This document shows, one piece after another, positions 51,098 to 60,399 of a DNA stretch of 64,000 bases. The stretch is from Deferribacteraceae bacterium UBA6793 (GTDB lineage Bacteria > Chrysiogenota > Deferribacteres > Deferribacterales > Geovibrionaceae), in contig DKFP01000002.1 of assembly GCA_002452405.1 (NCBI GenBank), positions 1 through 64,000 on the forward strand. Direction: 5' to 3'. Position numbers and translations under genes: made by a program. The notes below the pieces were generated by a model, which saw nothing but the letters and a program-made list of their open reading frames with translations, ran no database searches and was not told the DNA's origin. How positions within the stretch are numbered: position 1 is the stretch's first letter; each line of letters opens with the position of its first letter.

Positions 51098-51123
51098 AAG
51101 GCGGAAAGTTTTGCTTTCCGCCT
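51098..51123. repeat. 26-bp hairpin direct repeat, right copy (plus-strand terminator)
   Basis: This is an exact copy of 50892-50917, here followed by TTATTTTTT on the plus strand, so it suits termination of the lipoprotein transcript. The 180 bases between the copies contain the REP pair. Confidence 0.85.
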
Positions 51124-51146
51124 TTATTTTTTCATTTAAGAAGTTC

Positions 51147-52823
51147 TTACTTACTCTGCTCTTTCGCCCAGCTGTCTTTTAAACCTACGGTTTTGTTGAA
51201 CACTGGCTTTCCGGGTTTCGAGTCCTTATCGCCGGTGAAGTATCCCACGCGCAGAAACTGATATTTCCGCATCGGTTCAACGTCTTTCAGCGAAGGTTCC
51301 GCCAGACAGGTCACAACTTTCAGCGAATCGGGATTGATATTCGCCGTAAAGTCCATGCCCTCCGGTGCTTTGTCGGGGTTCGGAGTGCTGAAAAGATGCT
51401 CGTACATCCTGACTTCCGCATCGATGCAGTGGCGGGCACTTACCCAGTGGGCAGTACCTTTCACCTTGCGTCCGTCCTCCGTCCATCCGCCACGGCTCGC
51501 GGGGTCATAGGTGCAGTGAAGCTCGACGATGTTGCCGTCGGCGTCCTTTATGACTTCTTCGCACTTTATGTAATATGCGTGTTTAAGTCGCATTTCCTGT
51601 CCGGGCGACAGTCTGAAATACTTTTTAGGCGGGTTCTCCATAAAGTCGTCCCGCTCAATGTATACTTCGCGGCAGAAAGGAACCTGTCTTGAGCCGTCCG
51701 CCTCGTTTTCAGGGTTGTTTTCCGCATCGAGCCATTCCTCTTTGTCCTCAGGATAGTTGGTTATGACCAGTTTAAGCGGATCTGTGACAACCATTACCCT
51801 CTGTGCGATTTTGTTAAGATCTTCCCGCAGGCAGTATTCAAGCTGACCGTAATCCACAAGGCTGTTGCTTTTGGCAACTCCTATCATCTCGGCAAAATTT
51901 CTTATCGCTTCGGGGGTGAAGCCTCTGCGGCGCAGTCCGGCTATTGTGGGCATACGGGGGTCGTCCCAGCCGTTAACGAAATTCTTCTGAACAAGCGTCA
52001 GGAGTTTCCTTTTGCTCATTACGGTGTATGTGAGGTTCAGCCTCGCAAACTCTATCTGCTGCGGATGAAAAACGCCAAGCTCTTCCAGAAACCAGTCGTA
52101 AAGAGGTCTGTGGTCTTCAAACTCCAGCGTACAGATGGAGTGCGTTATCTTTTCAAGCGAGTCCTCAAGCCCGTGTGCAAAGTCGTACATTGGATAGATG
52201 CACCATTTGTCACCTGTGCGGTGATGGTGCGCGTGCGCGATTCGATAGATAACCGGGTCGCGCATGTTCATATTAGGCGATGCCATATCTATCTTAGCAC
52301 GAAGAACTTTTTCGCCGTCGGCGAACTCTCCGTTTCTCATGCGGTCAAACAGGTCGAGGTTTTCCTCAACGCTTCTGTTGCGATACGGGCTTTCTTCGCC
52401 CGGCTCTTTCAGTGTACCACGTGTTCTGCGCATCTCATCGGCATTCAGCTCGCAGACGTATGCCTTACCTTTTTTTATAAGGTCTACTGCACATTCATAG
52501 AAAAATTCAAAATAATCGGAGGCATAAAACTCTCTGTCCTCCCAGTCAAACCCCAGCCACCGCACATCTTCACGGATGGAGTCAACGTACTCCACATCTT
52601 CTTTAACGGGGTTTGTGTCGTCATAGCGCAGGTTGCACTTGCCGCCGAACTCACGCGCCAGCCCGAAGTTTATACAGATGGACTTTGCGTGTCCGATATG
52701 CAGATATCCGTTTGGTTCCGGCGGGAAACGGGTGTGGACTCTGCCATCGTTCTTGCCCTCTTCCAGATCCTTACGGATGATATTTTTCAAAAAATTGGAC
52801 GGTTTGGATACTTCTTCTTCCAT
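51147..52823 (-). CDS. glnS: glutaminyl-tRNA synthetase
   Basis: The 558-residue class I synthetase charges tRNA-Gln with glutamine. HIGH motif: FPPEPNGYLHIGHAKSICINFG; KMSKS-type motif: VMSKRKLL. The DPRMPTIAGLRRRGFTPEAIRNF segment and the C-terminal anticodon-binding beta barrels (near 345-550) follow the GlnRS pattern and length. It starts ten bases after the gltX stop, so the two form an operon. GlnRS is patchy in bacteria, many of which use GatCAB instead; its presence here suggests ancestral acquisition. Confidence 0.96.
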   Translation of the reverse strand: MEEEVSKPSNFLKNIIRKDLEEGKNDGRVHTRFPPEPNGYLHIGHAKSICINFGLAREFGGKCNLRYDDTNPVKEDVEYVDSIREDVRWLGFDWEDREFYASDYFEFFYECAVDLIKKGKAYVCELNADEMRRTRGTLKEPGEESPYRNRSVEENLDLFDRMRNGEFADGEKVLRAKIDMASPNMNMRDPVIYRIAHAHHHRTGDKWCIYPMYDFAHGLEDSLEKITHSICTLEFEDHRPLYDWFLEELGVFHPQQIEFARLNLTYTVMSKRKLLTLVQKNFVNGWDDPRMPTIAGLRRRGFTPEAIRNFAEMIGVAKSNSLVDYGQLEYCLREDLNKIAQRVMVVTDPLKLVITNYPEDKEEWLDAENNPENEADGSRQVPFCREVYIERDDFMENPPKKYFRLSPGQEMRLKHAYYIKCEEVIKDADGNIVELHCTYDPASRGGWTEDGRKVKGTAHWVSARHCIDAEVRMYEHLFSTPNPDKAPEGMDFTANINPDSLKVVTCLAEPSLKDVEPMRKYQFLRVGYFTGDKDSKPGKPVFNKTVGLKDSWAKEQSK

Positions 52824-52833
52824 GCTTAATCCT

Positions 52834-54300
52834 TTAAACGTTTTTTTCTATCCATGCGGACGCCGCCGCAACCCTGCGTTTAACGCAGTCTTTGCCCATA
52901 AGCTCCAGCATGTCAAACAGATCCGGACCGCCGCCAACGCCTGTCACGGCGAGTCTTACAGCGGGGTTTATCTTTCCTGCGGACATACCAAGTTCGTCAG
53001 CTATGCCATGGAAAAGCTCTTCAAGAGCGGCTCTGTTCCATACGGCAACGCTGTCTGCTTTTTCAGCTATCTTATCGAAAGCGGGCTTAACAGCTGCTGT
53101 GAACTGCTTGCCTGATTGTTTCGCGTCGTAATCTTCAGGATCTTTGAAAAAATAGCCGCCATTATCGCCAAATTCAGTGACCTTTTTGCAGCGCACTCTG
53201 AACAGCGATACCACACGCTCTTTGTATTCAGAAGGAAAGTCAGCCACAGGCAGACCCTTTTCAGCCCACATGGGTTCAACATCCGCAAGGAGTTTTGCGG
53301 AATCGTAATGCTCCATGTATTGACCGTTCATCCATGTCAGCTTGTCTTCGTCGAAAACTGAAGGTTTCGCTGAGATGCGGTTCATATCGAACGCCTCGGT
53401 TATCTCCTCAACGCTCATGATCTCTCTGTCGTCGCCGGGGTTCCAGCCAAGAAGCGAAAGGAAATTCAAAAGTGCTTCCGGCAGATAGCCCGCGCGTTTG
53501 TAGTCCATCACCGAAGCCGCGCCTTTACGTTTGGACAGTTTTCCGCCGTCGGGGGAAAGGATAACGGGGAGATGTGCTATGACCGGCGGCTGCCAGCCAA
53601 ATGCCTTATAGAGCAGGATGTGGCGTGGTGTACTCGCTATCCATTCGTCGCCGCGCAGAACGTGGGATATCTCCATCAGGTGATCGTCAACAACGCTTGC
53701 AAGGTGGTACGTGGGATAGCCGTCGGTCTTCATAAGCACGGTGTCGTCAACCATTGTAACCGGGGTCTCTATCTCTCCGCGTATGCCGTCAATGAAGGCT
53801 ATACTGCCTTCCAGCGGCGCTTTCAGCCTGAGAACGTAAGGTTCGCCCGCATCTATGCGTTTTTGTGCCTCTTCTTTGGGTATCTCGCGGCATCTTCTGT
53901 CATATCCGCCGTGCTGTTCCTTGCGCAATTCCTTCTCTTTGCGCATCTTTTCCAGACGCTCCGGTGTACAGAAACATGGATAAACCTGTCCTCTGTCCCA
54001 GAGTATCTGAGCGTATTTCTTATATATGTCAAGCCTTTCAGACTGGATATATGGACCGAAGTCTCCGCCCTTTTCAGGACCCTCCGTCCATTCAATACCC
54101 ATCCATTTCAGGCTTTCGAATATCTCTTTGAGTGAATCCTCCTGAAAACGTGTTCTGTCTGTATCCTCTATGCGAAGAATAAACGTTCCACCTGTTTTTT
54201 TTGCAAACAGGTAATTAAAAAGGGCTGTTCTTGCGCCGCCAACGTGCAGATAGCCCGTGGGCGACGGTGCGAAGCGCACCCTGATACGATTTTCGCTCAT
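52834..54300 (-). CDS. gltX: glutamyl-tRNA synthetase
   Basis: A 488-residue class I synthetase with HIGH motif FAPSPTGYLHVGGARTALFN and KMSKS-type motif KLSKRKGA. The C-terminal alpha-helical anticodon domain of bacterial GluRS is present (about 330-488), in contrast to the beta-barrel type of the neighbouring GlnRS. Length is normal. It is first in the gltX-glnS pair. Confidence 0.96.
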   Translation of the reverse strand: MSENRIRVRFAPSPTGYLHVGGARTALFNYLFAKKTGGTFILRIEDTDRTRFQEDSLKEIFESLKWMGIEWTEGPEKGGDFGPYIQSERLDIYKKYAQILWDRGQVYPCFCTPERLEKMRKEKELRKEQHGGYDRRCREIPKEEAQKRIDAGEPYVLRLKAPLEGSIAFIDGIRGEIETPVTMVDDTVLMKTDGYPTYHLASVVDDHLMEISHVLRGDEWIASTPRHILLYKAFGWQPPVIAHLPVILSPDGGKLSKRKGAASVMDYKRAGYLPEALLNFLSLLGWNPGDDREIMSVEEITEAFDMNRISAKPSVFDEDKLTWMNGQYMEHYDSAKLLADVEPMWAEKGLPVADFPSEYKERVVSLFRVRCKKVTEFGDNGGYFFKDPEDYDAKQSGKQFTAAVKPAFDKIAEKADSVAVWNRAALEELFHGIADELGMSAGKINPAVRLAVTGVGGGPDLFDMLELMGKDCVKRRVAAASAWIEKNV

Positions 54301-54438
54301 TTTGACTCCTGAAAAGAAAAATCTAATTCACAATACCGATTAACCTGCTATACTAACTTATTCCAAGTTTATTTTCAACATCGGAAGCACTTATTATTTT
54401 TATCTGCGGTATGCGTTTTTTTGCACACGGGAGAAACA

Positions 54439-55791
54439 ATGAATCATAAGCTGGATTCAGATCCTTTCGATATATACGTCACGACCTCCTTCGACATCGC
54501 CTACGCCCTTTCAAGGGCTCTGGACCTTGTTAACCCAATGATAAACAACCACCACCAGCGTGTCGCTTTCATAGCCGGAAGCATCGCCTCGGAAGCCGGA
54601 CTCTCGGAAAAGGACGTAGAAAACATTGTGCTTGCATCGCTTATACACGACATCGGCGTCGTTATGGAGAATGAATTTCTTGAACTGGCGGACACCAGTG
54701 AAAAGAAGGGCGATTCGGAATACTGTCACGCCATAGTCGGCTCCCACCTTCTGACCTGCCTGAAGCTGTTTCCGGAACTGCCCGCTCTGGTCAAATATCA
54801 CCACTCGCCATACGGTGGAGAAATCAACCATCTCGCAGAAACCTGCGACGAGGTTATCCCTAACGGTGCGATGGTCATTCATCTTGCAGACCGGATAGAC
54901 GTTCTTCTGAACCGCTCCGAACCGTCTCTGGATCAAAAAAACAGTATAATAGAGAACGTGAACAGGTTCGGCGGAACAAAGTTCAACCCCGAACATCTCG
55001 CAGCGTTCAACAGACTGGCGGAAAAGGAATCCTTCTGGTTCGACATCGAAGAGCAGGAGAAATATAAACTGCTTAAATACAAATTCCGCTTCTCACACAT
55101 AAACATGAATATCGACAGTATCCTGGAGATGGCAAAACTTTTAAGCCGCATCATAGACTTCCGCTGTGTTTTCACAGCGAACCACTCCGCAGGTGTTGCC
55201 GCCGTTGCAAAGCTGATAACCGAGAAGCTGGGTTTTGCGGAACGGGACTGCAAATCCATGATGATAGCAGGATATCTCCACGACATAGGCAAACTGGCAA
55301 TACCCTCCTCTATCCTCTATAAACAGAGCAGTCTGGAAGAGGAAGAGGTGCTCATCCTGCGCAAACATCCGTATTACACCTATTCGATTCTGAATACCTT
55401 TCAGATATTCGACAAGATAAAAAACTGGGCTGCGTTCCACCACGAGTGTCTGGACGGTTCGGGCTATCCTTTCCACCTTTCCGACGACAAGCTGGATATC
55501 GGATGCCGCATCCTCGCGCTGGCGGACATTGTTACCGCGCTGACAGAGGAACGCCCTTACAGAAGCTCCATGCCCAAAGGAAAGGTTGCCCAGATAATTC
55601 ATGAGATGGTCAGCGGCGGAAAACTCGACGTAAAAGTCGCTTCAACCGTGATCGAAAATTTTGAGGAAATAAATGATGTCAGACAGTTAAGTCAGGCGGA
55701 AGAGATGAAAACTTTTGAACTGTTCAAAGACGCTATAATGAAAAACAGAATTTGCCAGAAGAACATTAGGTTCATCACGGCATTGCAGTGA
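54439..55791 (+). CDS. HD-GYP domain phosphodiesterase-like protein with an extra N-terminal HD domain
   Basis: A 450-residue cytoplasmic protein from ATG 54439 (GGGAG upstream). The first HD domain (about 30-190) reads NHHQRVAFIAGSIA, ASLIHDIGVV and KYHHSPYGG. The second (about 230-430) has the complete HD-GYP set: ANHSAGVAAVAKLI, GYLHDIGKLAIP, RKHPYYTYSIL and HHECLDGSGYPFHL, then LADIVTALTEERPY. HD-GYP enzymes hydrolyse cyclic di-GMP, lowering it to favour motility. Both HD sites keep metal ligands. There is no receiver or membrane part. Confidence 0.9.
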   Translation: MNHKLDSDPFDIYVTTSFDIAYALSRALDLVNPMINNHHQRVAFIAGSIASEAGLSEKDVENIVLASLIHDIGVVMENEFLELADTSEKKGDSEYCHAIVGSHLLTCLKLFPELPALVKYHHSPYGGEINHLAETCDEVIPNGAMVIHLADRIDVLLNRSEPSLDQKNSIIENVNRFGGTKFNPEHLAAFNRLAEKESFWFDIEEQEKYKLLKYKFRFSHINMNIDSILEMAKLLSRIIDFRCVFTANHSAGVAAVAKLITEKLGFAERDCKSMMIAGYLHDIGKLAIPSSILYKQSSLEEEEVLILRKHPYYTYSILNTFQIFDKIKNWAAFHHECLDGSGYPFHLSDDKLDIGCRILALADIVTALTEERPYRSSMPKGKVAQIIHEMVSGGKLDVKVASTVIENFEEINDVRQLSQAEEMKTFELFKDAIMKNRICQKNIRFITALQ

Positions 55792-55813
55792 TGAACCGTG
55801 ATATTCATGCCTG

Positions 55814-56023
55814 TCAGGCAGTTTTGTTATCGAAGAACTGAAGCATTGTTTTCTGCTTCTCTTCCTGAGCCACCTGTTTGGGGATTACTTTCTTTTTGGA
55901 TTCATGTTTAATTTCGAAGTAACATTTGTAGATCGCGCCGCAATTGTCGCAGCGTACTGCGCCAGCCTGTTTAACAGTTATCTTAGCACCGCAGTCTTTA
56001 CATTCAAAGGACTTCTTAGCCAT
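55814..56023 (-). CDS. small zinc-ribbon protein
   Basis: The 69-residue protein has two CxxC pairs (FECKDCGAKI and VRCDNCGAIY) that form a zinc ribbon. A Lys/Gln-rich tail ends in MLQFFDNKTA. Similar small ribbons bind nucleic acid or act as protein adaptors. It converges with the HD-GYP gene 22 bases away; function is unknown. Confidence 0.8.
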   Translation of the reverse strand: MAKKSFECKDCGAKITVKQAGAVRCDNCGAIYKCYFEIKHESKKKVIPKQVAQEEKQKTMLQFFDNKTA

Positions 56024-56157
56024 CGTATCAACTCCGCATCATTAAGAACACATGGTTTTTGACGTTATCCGTCACTTAATAATGCACAATATCACATTCG
56101 TTCCAAAATTAATGTCAAATTAATGCAATATTTGTTAAACCTGTTAAACAATAAAGA

Positions 56158-56189
56158 AAAGGGACATATGTGCAAACATATATCCCTTT
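56158..56189 (-). terminator. terminator of the second lipoprotein gene
   Basis: On the minus strand AAAGGGATATATGT pairs with ACATATGTCCCTTT around TTGC, with one mismatch, and TTTCTTT follows. Confidence 0.8.
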
Positions 56190-56207
56190 GAAGTGATATG
56201 TTAAATC

Positions 56208-59054
56208 TCAGTTGCCTATCATGATATCTGTTTTAATATTGATAATCTGCATGGGTAAGGCTGTGTTGTCCCCCGTTTCCGCATTCACGGCAGGCACAAA
56301 CGGAGTGCCCGTGACGTCGTTTCCGGAGCTTGAGGTTCCGGCGGCAAGAGTAAGTCCCAGCATGTTCTCAAGATTGAGCAGACCTGTACCATATGCCTGT
56401 CCTGCTGAGCTGATATTGTATATCCTGTCACCCATGGAAACAAGGACAGACGAATCAGGTGCCGGAGACATGGCAAAACCGGTCTGTGTGGTGGCATATC
56501 CCGGAATACCTCTTAACCATGAAATGTTTCCGGCATTCATATCTATACCCATGAGACCGTTGTAACTTTCTGTCGTGGCTCCGTGGTAAACGCCCTCAAA
56601 ATACAGATACAGCATTCCCAGACTGTCCATTATCTCGGTTCTTTCGATATCAAATGTGTATTGAGAGTCCTGAGGAACCATAACATAATGGTTCACAGCT
56701 CCGAAGGCATATACAGTATCGTCTGTACTGAGATTGTGCTGAATCTCATCCAGAACAGGCTGATAACTCAGTCCCTCCGCTGGTTTCTCCGTATATGTTA
56801 CATATATTTTGTCTGTGGAGTTGCTGACAACCAGTTTCGGTTCAGCCACATATCTGTTTATTACAAATGCGCTGTTGGCAACTATATTCAAATCAGAATC
56901 CAGCGCTATCAGTTTGAACGTACGCTTATCAACCGTAACGTCGCGCTGAGTCAGCAGAATTATTCTGTTTTTGCTTTTCAGAACGTCCATACCAACGGGT
57001 TTAACCTCTCTGGTCGCAACAGTATTGCTGAGGTTAACAGCAGCGACTACCTGTCCGCTGGTTGCGGAAACCTTGATAATATTAACGCATTCCACTCCAT
57101 TCTTCACACCCTTGAGCACAACGGCAAGCTGTGTTGAACCATTGATAAGATCCATAGCAATAAATGAGGGTTCGGTGCTCGTCCCGTCGCTTCCGTTTGA
57201 ATAGGTGTTTATCCATTTGATAGTGGTAAGGTCAGCGGATATACGCATTATAACAACTTTGTTTGTGTCTTTAATTCCGGCGGTAAGAAGCATCTCCCCT
57301 CCGGAAACAGTTATTACCTTAACGTTGTATAATCCCATGTCATATTTAGGAATATTCACTATTGCAGCTATCATCTTCTGTAATTTAGGCGTAACGTTGC
57401 CCTTCATTACGACAGGGTTATAGTTTGTATAGTCGGAAGTTGTTGAATAGGTGAATCCAGCCGCCATAAAACCTGTGAACACCGGATAATAGTGCATAGC
57501 GGTTACAGTCAATGCTCCATCTCCGCTACGGTAAAAGCTGCTCCCGAAGCCACTGCCGAACGCCGGAAAAGGTTCGGAAGGCAGTTCACCTTCTATGGCA
57601 TATGCGTTAAAATAAGCATACGGCATGTAGACGGTGTATACGCTGTCGTTCTCGTCGTAGAAACTGAAAATGAAATACCCGTCTTCAACATAAGGGATGG
57701 TAAGTTCGCTCAAATCTATTGAAAACGACGGGTCTTGCAGTGAAAGCCACCCTGAATTATATTCTGATTGCCCGGGGTTTGCATACAGGAAATACCTTAC
57801 CTCTGCACGCACAGCCCATGAAGGAAGCTGGACAAAAAACGAATATTTGTCAGCACTCTTCATAGGTGTCACCAGAGGTTTTTCAGTAAAGTCAGGTGCG
57901 TCAAAATCGTGGCTGCCGCGGATGCGGTATGACTCTGTTAAGACCTCCTGACCGTTTTCAGCTTCAAACTGCACGGATGAACCGCTTGTAACGTCACCGC
58001 TGTATTTTATAAGAGAGTAGTTTATATCGTCAGGCATAGTCGCGTTCGCATCATATGGTGTATTACGACGCATAAATATGTCGTTGGTATCTGGGTCGAA
58101 CACTTTGGAAAAAGCAGTCGTTTCTATGCCGCTACCGGAAACCGACAGTCCGTTTATGTTTTCCAAACCATCGTCATGATTTTTATAAACGTCAAGCCCG
58201 TATATTGTCTCCGGAGTGTCGCTCATTATCTCAACAGCCGCGTGCCGCACTTTAAAACCATACGGTGCGTTGTTTCCGGCCATCTTCCACTCGTCGTTCT
58301 CTAAAACGAAGGTGACATCGTCAAAATCAACCGTTCCGTCGGAATATACAAATTTCAACAAATAACCTGCTCCGCTGACAACTGTCCCGTCGTTTCTGCC
58401 TGTCGGTTTCCCGACAGCTTTTCTGTCCCAGCGGACGAGTTCCACACCGGAAAGGGTCACATCAGGATCGAATTTGAAATCACTTTCGTAAGGTTCAATC
58501 ATGTTCGCTATGAAAGCGGCTCTGTCCATGCCGTCTTTAATTCCGAAATTCTCCGCAACAACCTCTTCCGCCTGTACCTGAGTAAGCGTTCCCGCCTCGC
58601 TTGCGGAAGCTGTTTTGAACACGAGGTTTTCAACTGCATTCAGGTCTCTGAAAGTACATGTGAGGTTAACGTCCACCACCTCACCGGGGATTATCGTAGC
58701 GTCGTCGCCCCCCATACACACCATTGTGCCGTCAGGGTCATATGCAGCAACATAAAAGCTGTATTCCTCGCCCGGTTCAAGACCGTTTATGTAAATATCG
58801 TCATTATTTTCAACGTTGTGAATGACCTCAGTCGCGTAATGCTCTGTGTCATGGTCATAACCTATCTGTATAGAGTTGATAAGCGTGCTGCCGACCTGCA
58901 TCCTTTTCGTCACGCCGCCGGAAGATTTACTGAATTTTTCGAACTGAAGATTGACTTTTGCTGAATATCTGCTCTTGGAAGTTGTCGTCCCTCCACCACA
59001 AGAAATTATAAATAAAGCAAAAATTAATATTATAACAAGCCTTGCCTTAAACAC
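56208..59054 (-). CDS. large surface/periplasmic lipoprotein, paralogue of 47864-50881
   Basis: A 948-residue lipoprotein with lipobox IISC (Cys19) and the same GGGTTTSKS sequence after it. The first domain matches its paralogue (INGLEPGEEYSFYVAAYDP, VCMGGDDATIIPGEVVDVNLTC). NFGIKDGMDRAAFIANM and WKMAGN then correspond in order to NGMDRNTFITDF and WKLTGN. The C-terminal half repeats strand patterns such as VVIMRISADLTTIKWINTYSN. It lacks the Gly/Asp linker. It may be a surface adhesin or an envelope structural protein; this is a guess from size and lipidation only. Confidence 0.85.
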   Translation of the reverse strand: MFKARLVIILIFALFIISCGGGTTTSKSRYSAKVNLQFEKFSKSSGGVTKRMQVGSTLINSIQIGYDHDTEHYATEVIHNVENNDDIYINGLEPGEEYSFYVAAYDPDGTMVCMGGDDATIIPGEVVDVNLTCTFRDLNAVENLVFKTASASEAGTLTQVQAEEVVAENFGIKDGMDRAAFIANMIEPYESDFKFDPDVTLSGVELVRWDRKAVGKPTGRNDGTVVSGAGYLLKFVYSDGTVDFDDVTFVLENDEWKMAGNNAPYGFKVRHAAVEIMSDTPETIYGLDVYKNHDDGLENINGLSVSGSGIETTAFSKVFDPDTNDIFMRRNTPYDANATMPDDINYSLIKYSGDVTSGSSVQFEAENGQEVLTESYRIRGSHDFDAPDFTEKPLVTPMKSADKYSFFVQLPSWAVRAEVRYFLYANPGQSEYNSGWLSLQDPSFSIDLSELTIPYVEDGYFIFSFYDENDSVYTVYMPYAYFNAYAIEGELPSEPFPAFGSGFGSSFYRSGDGALTVTAMHYYPVFTGFMAAGFTYSTTSDYTNYNPVVMKGNVTPKLQKMIAAIVNIPKYDMGLYNVKVITVSGGEMLLTAGIKDTNKVVIMRISADLTTIKWINTYSNGSDGTSTEPSFIAMDLINGSTQLAVVLKGVKNGVECVNIIKVSATSGQVVAAVNLSNTVATREVKPVGMDVLKSKNRIILLTQRDVTVDKRTFKLIALDSDLNIVANSAFVINRYVAEPKLVVSNSTDKIYVTYTEKPAEGLSYQPVLDEIQHNLSTDDTVYAFGAVNHYVMVPQDSQYTFDIERTEIMDSLGMLYLYFEGVYHGATTESYNGLMGIDMNAGNISWLRGIPGYATTQTGFAMSPAPDSSVLVSMGDRIYNISSAGQAYGTGLLNLENMLGLTLAAGTSSSGNDVTGTPFVPAVNAETGDNTALPMQIINIKTDIMIGN

Positions 59055-59148
59055 TGCGCGCCTCCATTGTACTCCTGCTCACCTGAAACCAGTATATACA
59101 AGCAAAGGCGCTGAAACAACAGAACTTATGTTTTTATCAAGCATAAAT

Positions 59149-59934
59149 TTATATTTTTCTGAATATAGGGGAAAGGTTTTCCAGACAGGGCAGAACACCC
59201 CTGACAGACGATAACTCCTCCGGTGATATATCCGCAAATAATACACAGTCGCCGGTACCGGCATCTGCTCTGCAAAGTCCGAAAGGAGAATACACTGCGG
59301 AATGACCGGAAAAACTGCCACCGCAGATATCCGCACAGGCGGCATATGAAGTGTTTTCCAGAGCCCTTGCTGCCAAAAGGGTTTTAAGATGCCCCACCTT
59401 ATGTTCCCCGGCATACCAAGCCGCAGGAATCAGGAAAAGCTCCGCTCCGGCAAGAGCAGACGCACGGAAAACCTCCGGAAATCTGAGGTCATAGCAGATA
59501 GCGAGGCTGCATTTTATCCCGCAGACATCAAAAACTTCCGGCAGAGAGCTTCCGGCAATCATATCGTCCGATTCTTTTACGGACAATGCGTCAAACAGGT
59601 GCAGCTTACGGTATACAGACTTCGTACCGCCGTCAGGTGCGATAACAACTGCTGTATTGTATACTTTATCGGTATCAGTTTTCTCCCATACGCAGACGCA
59701 GGCATGGGTGCCGGTTTCGGCACAGGCGGCGCGCACAGCTTTAATGAACGTACCGTTTTCAATATCCTCCGCCATGTCCGCAAGAGAAACGGCATCAGTC
59801 GCGACCCCCATACATGTTTCCGGAAAAAGTATCAGGTCGCAGTCATTTCCAGCCGCGGCTATCACGGATAATATCTTATCAAGATTTTCTTTTTTGTCCC
59901 GCCCGTGTGGTATCTGTGCAATAGCGAGTTTCAT
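59149..59934 (-). CDS. carbon-nitrogen hydrolase (nitrilase superfamily)
   Basis: A 261-residue enzyme with the Glu-Lys-Cys catalytic triad: Glu in LFPETCMG, Lys in YRKLHLFD and Cys in AICYDLRFPE. A glutamate lies next to the second motif in the usual way. The superfamily includes omega-amidase/Nit2 and N-carbamoyl-polyamine amidase. The CYDLRFPE wording and the length are closest to the Nit/omega-amidase group, but the substrate cannot be fixed. It is an isolated gene upstream of the Cys-rich protein. Confidence 0.9.
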   Translation of the reverse strand: MKLAIAQIPHGRDKKENLDKILSVIAAAGNDCDLILFPETCMGVATDAVSLADMAEDIENGTFIKAVRAACAETGTHACVCVWEKTDTDKVYNTAVVIAPDGGTKSVYRKLHLFDALSVKESDDMIAGSSLPEVFDVCGIKCSLAICYDLRFPEVFRASALAGAELFLIPAAWYAGEHKVGHLKTLLAARALENTSYAACADICGGSFSGHSAVYSPFGLCRADAGTGDCVLFADISPEELSSVRGVLPCLENLSPIFRKI

Positions 59935-60108
59935 TGTCCACCGTTTTTACAAGTCTTTGTTTGCATTATGATTCAAAAGCTGATAAAAACCTTGCAGTTA
60001 CTCTGGTTATTCATATTGTATGAGGCAGGCTTTATAAAAGCAAGTCAACAAATCAGTGATAAAATAACCTGTGTTATTTTCATATAATCAAAAAAATGAG
60101 GTGAAACT

Positions 60109-60399
60109 ATGGGCTGCTGCGGCGGAAACAACCATAAGGAAGAAAAATGCGGCTGCGAAAGCGACGGCTGCGCGACTCCCGAAGAAATGATGAGCTTCGC
60201 GTTCAATCTTGAAAAATCAATGTTCGAAGAGCTGAACGAAGCTGCTAAAGCAAACGAAATGAGCTTTGAGGAATTTATCTACAACTGTATGGAAGTAGGC
60301 ATCGCCATCACAAACGGCGAACTTGCACTCATCGACACAGATCAGCTCAACGGCTGTGAAGACGATGAAGAGGGCGATTGCGGCTGCGACTGTAAATAA
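60109..60399 (+). CDS. cysteine-rich acidic mini-protein
   Basis: The 96-residue protein has cysteine clusters at both ends (MGCC, KCGCESDGC; then NGCEDD, DCGCDCK) around an amphipathic helical core (EEMMSFAFNLEKSMFEELNEAAKAN). There are ten cysteines and strong net negative charge, which suggests binding of metal or an Fe-S cluster, but the pattern fits no family I know. GAGGTG precedes the ATG, and a short AAAATAAC/GTTATTTT dyad lies upstream. The last 58 bases overlap the 3' end of the convergent gene, which fits expression as a distinct unit. Confidence 0.75.
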   Translation: MGCCGGNNHKEEKCGCESDGCATPEEMMSFAFNLEKSMFEELNEAAKANEMSFEEFIYNCMEVGIAITNGELALIDTDQLNGCEDDEEGDCGCDCK

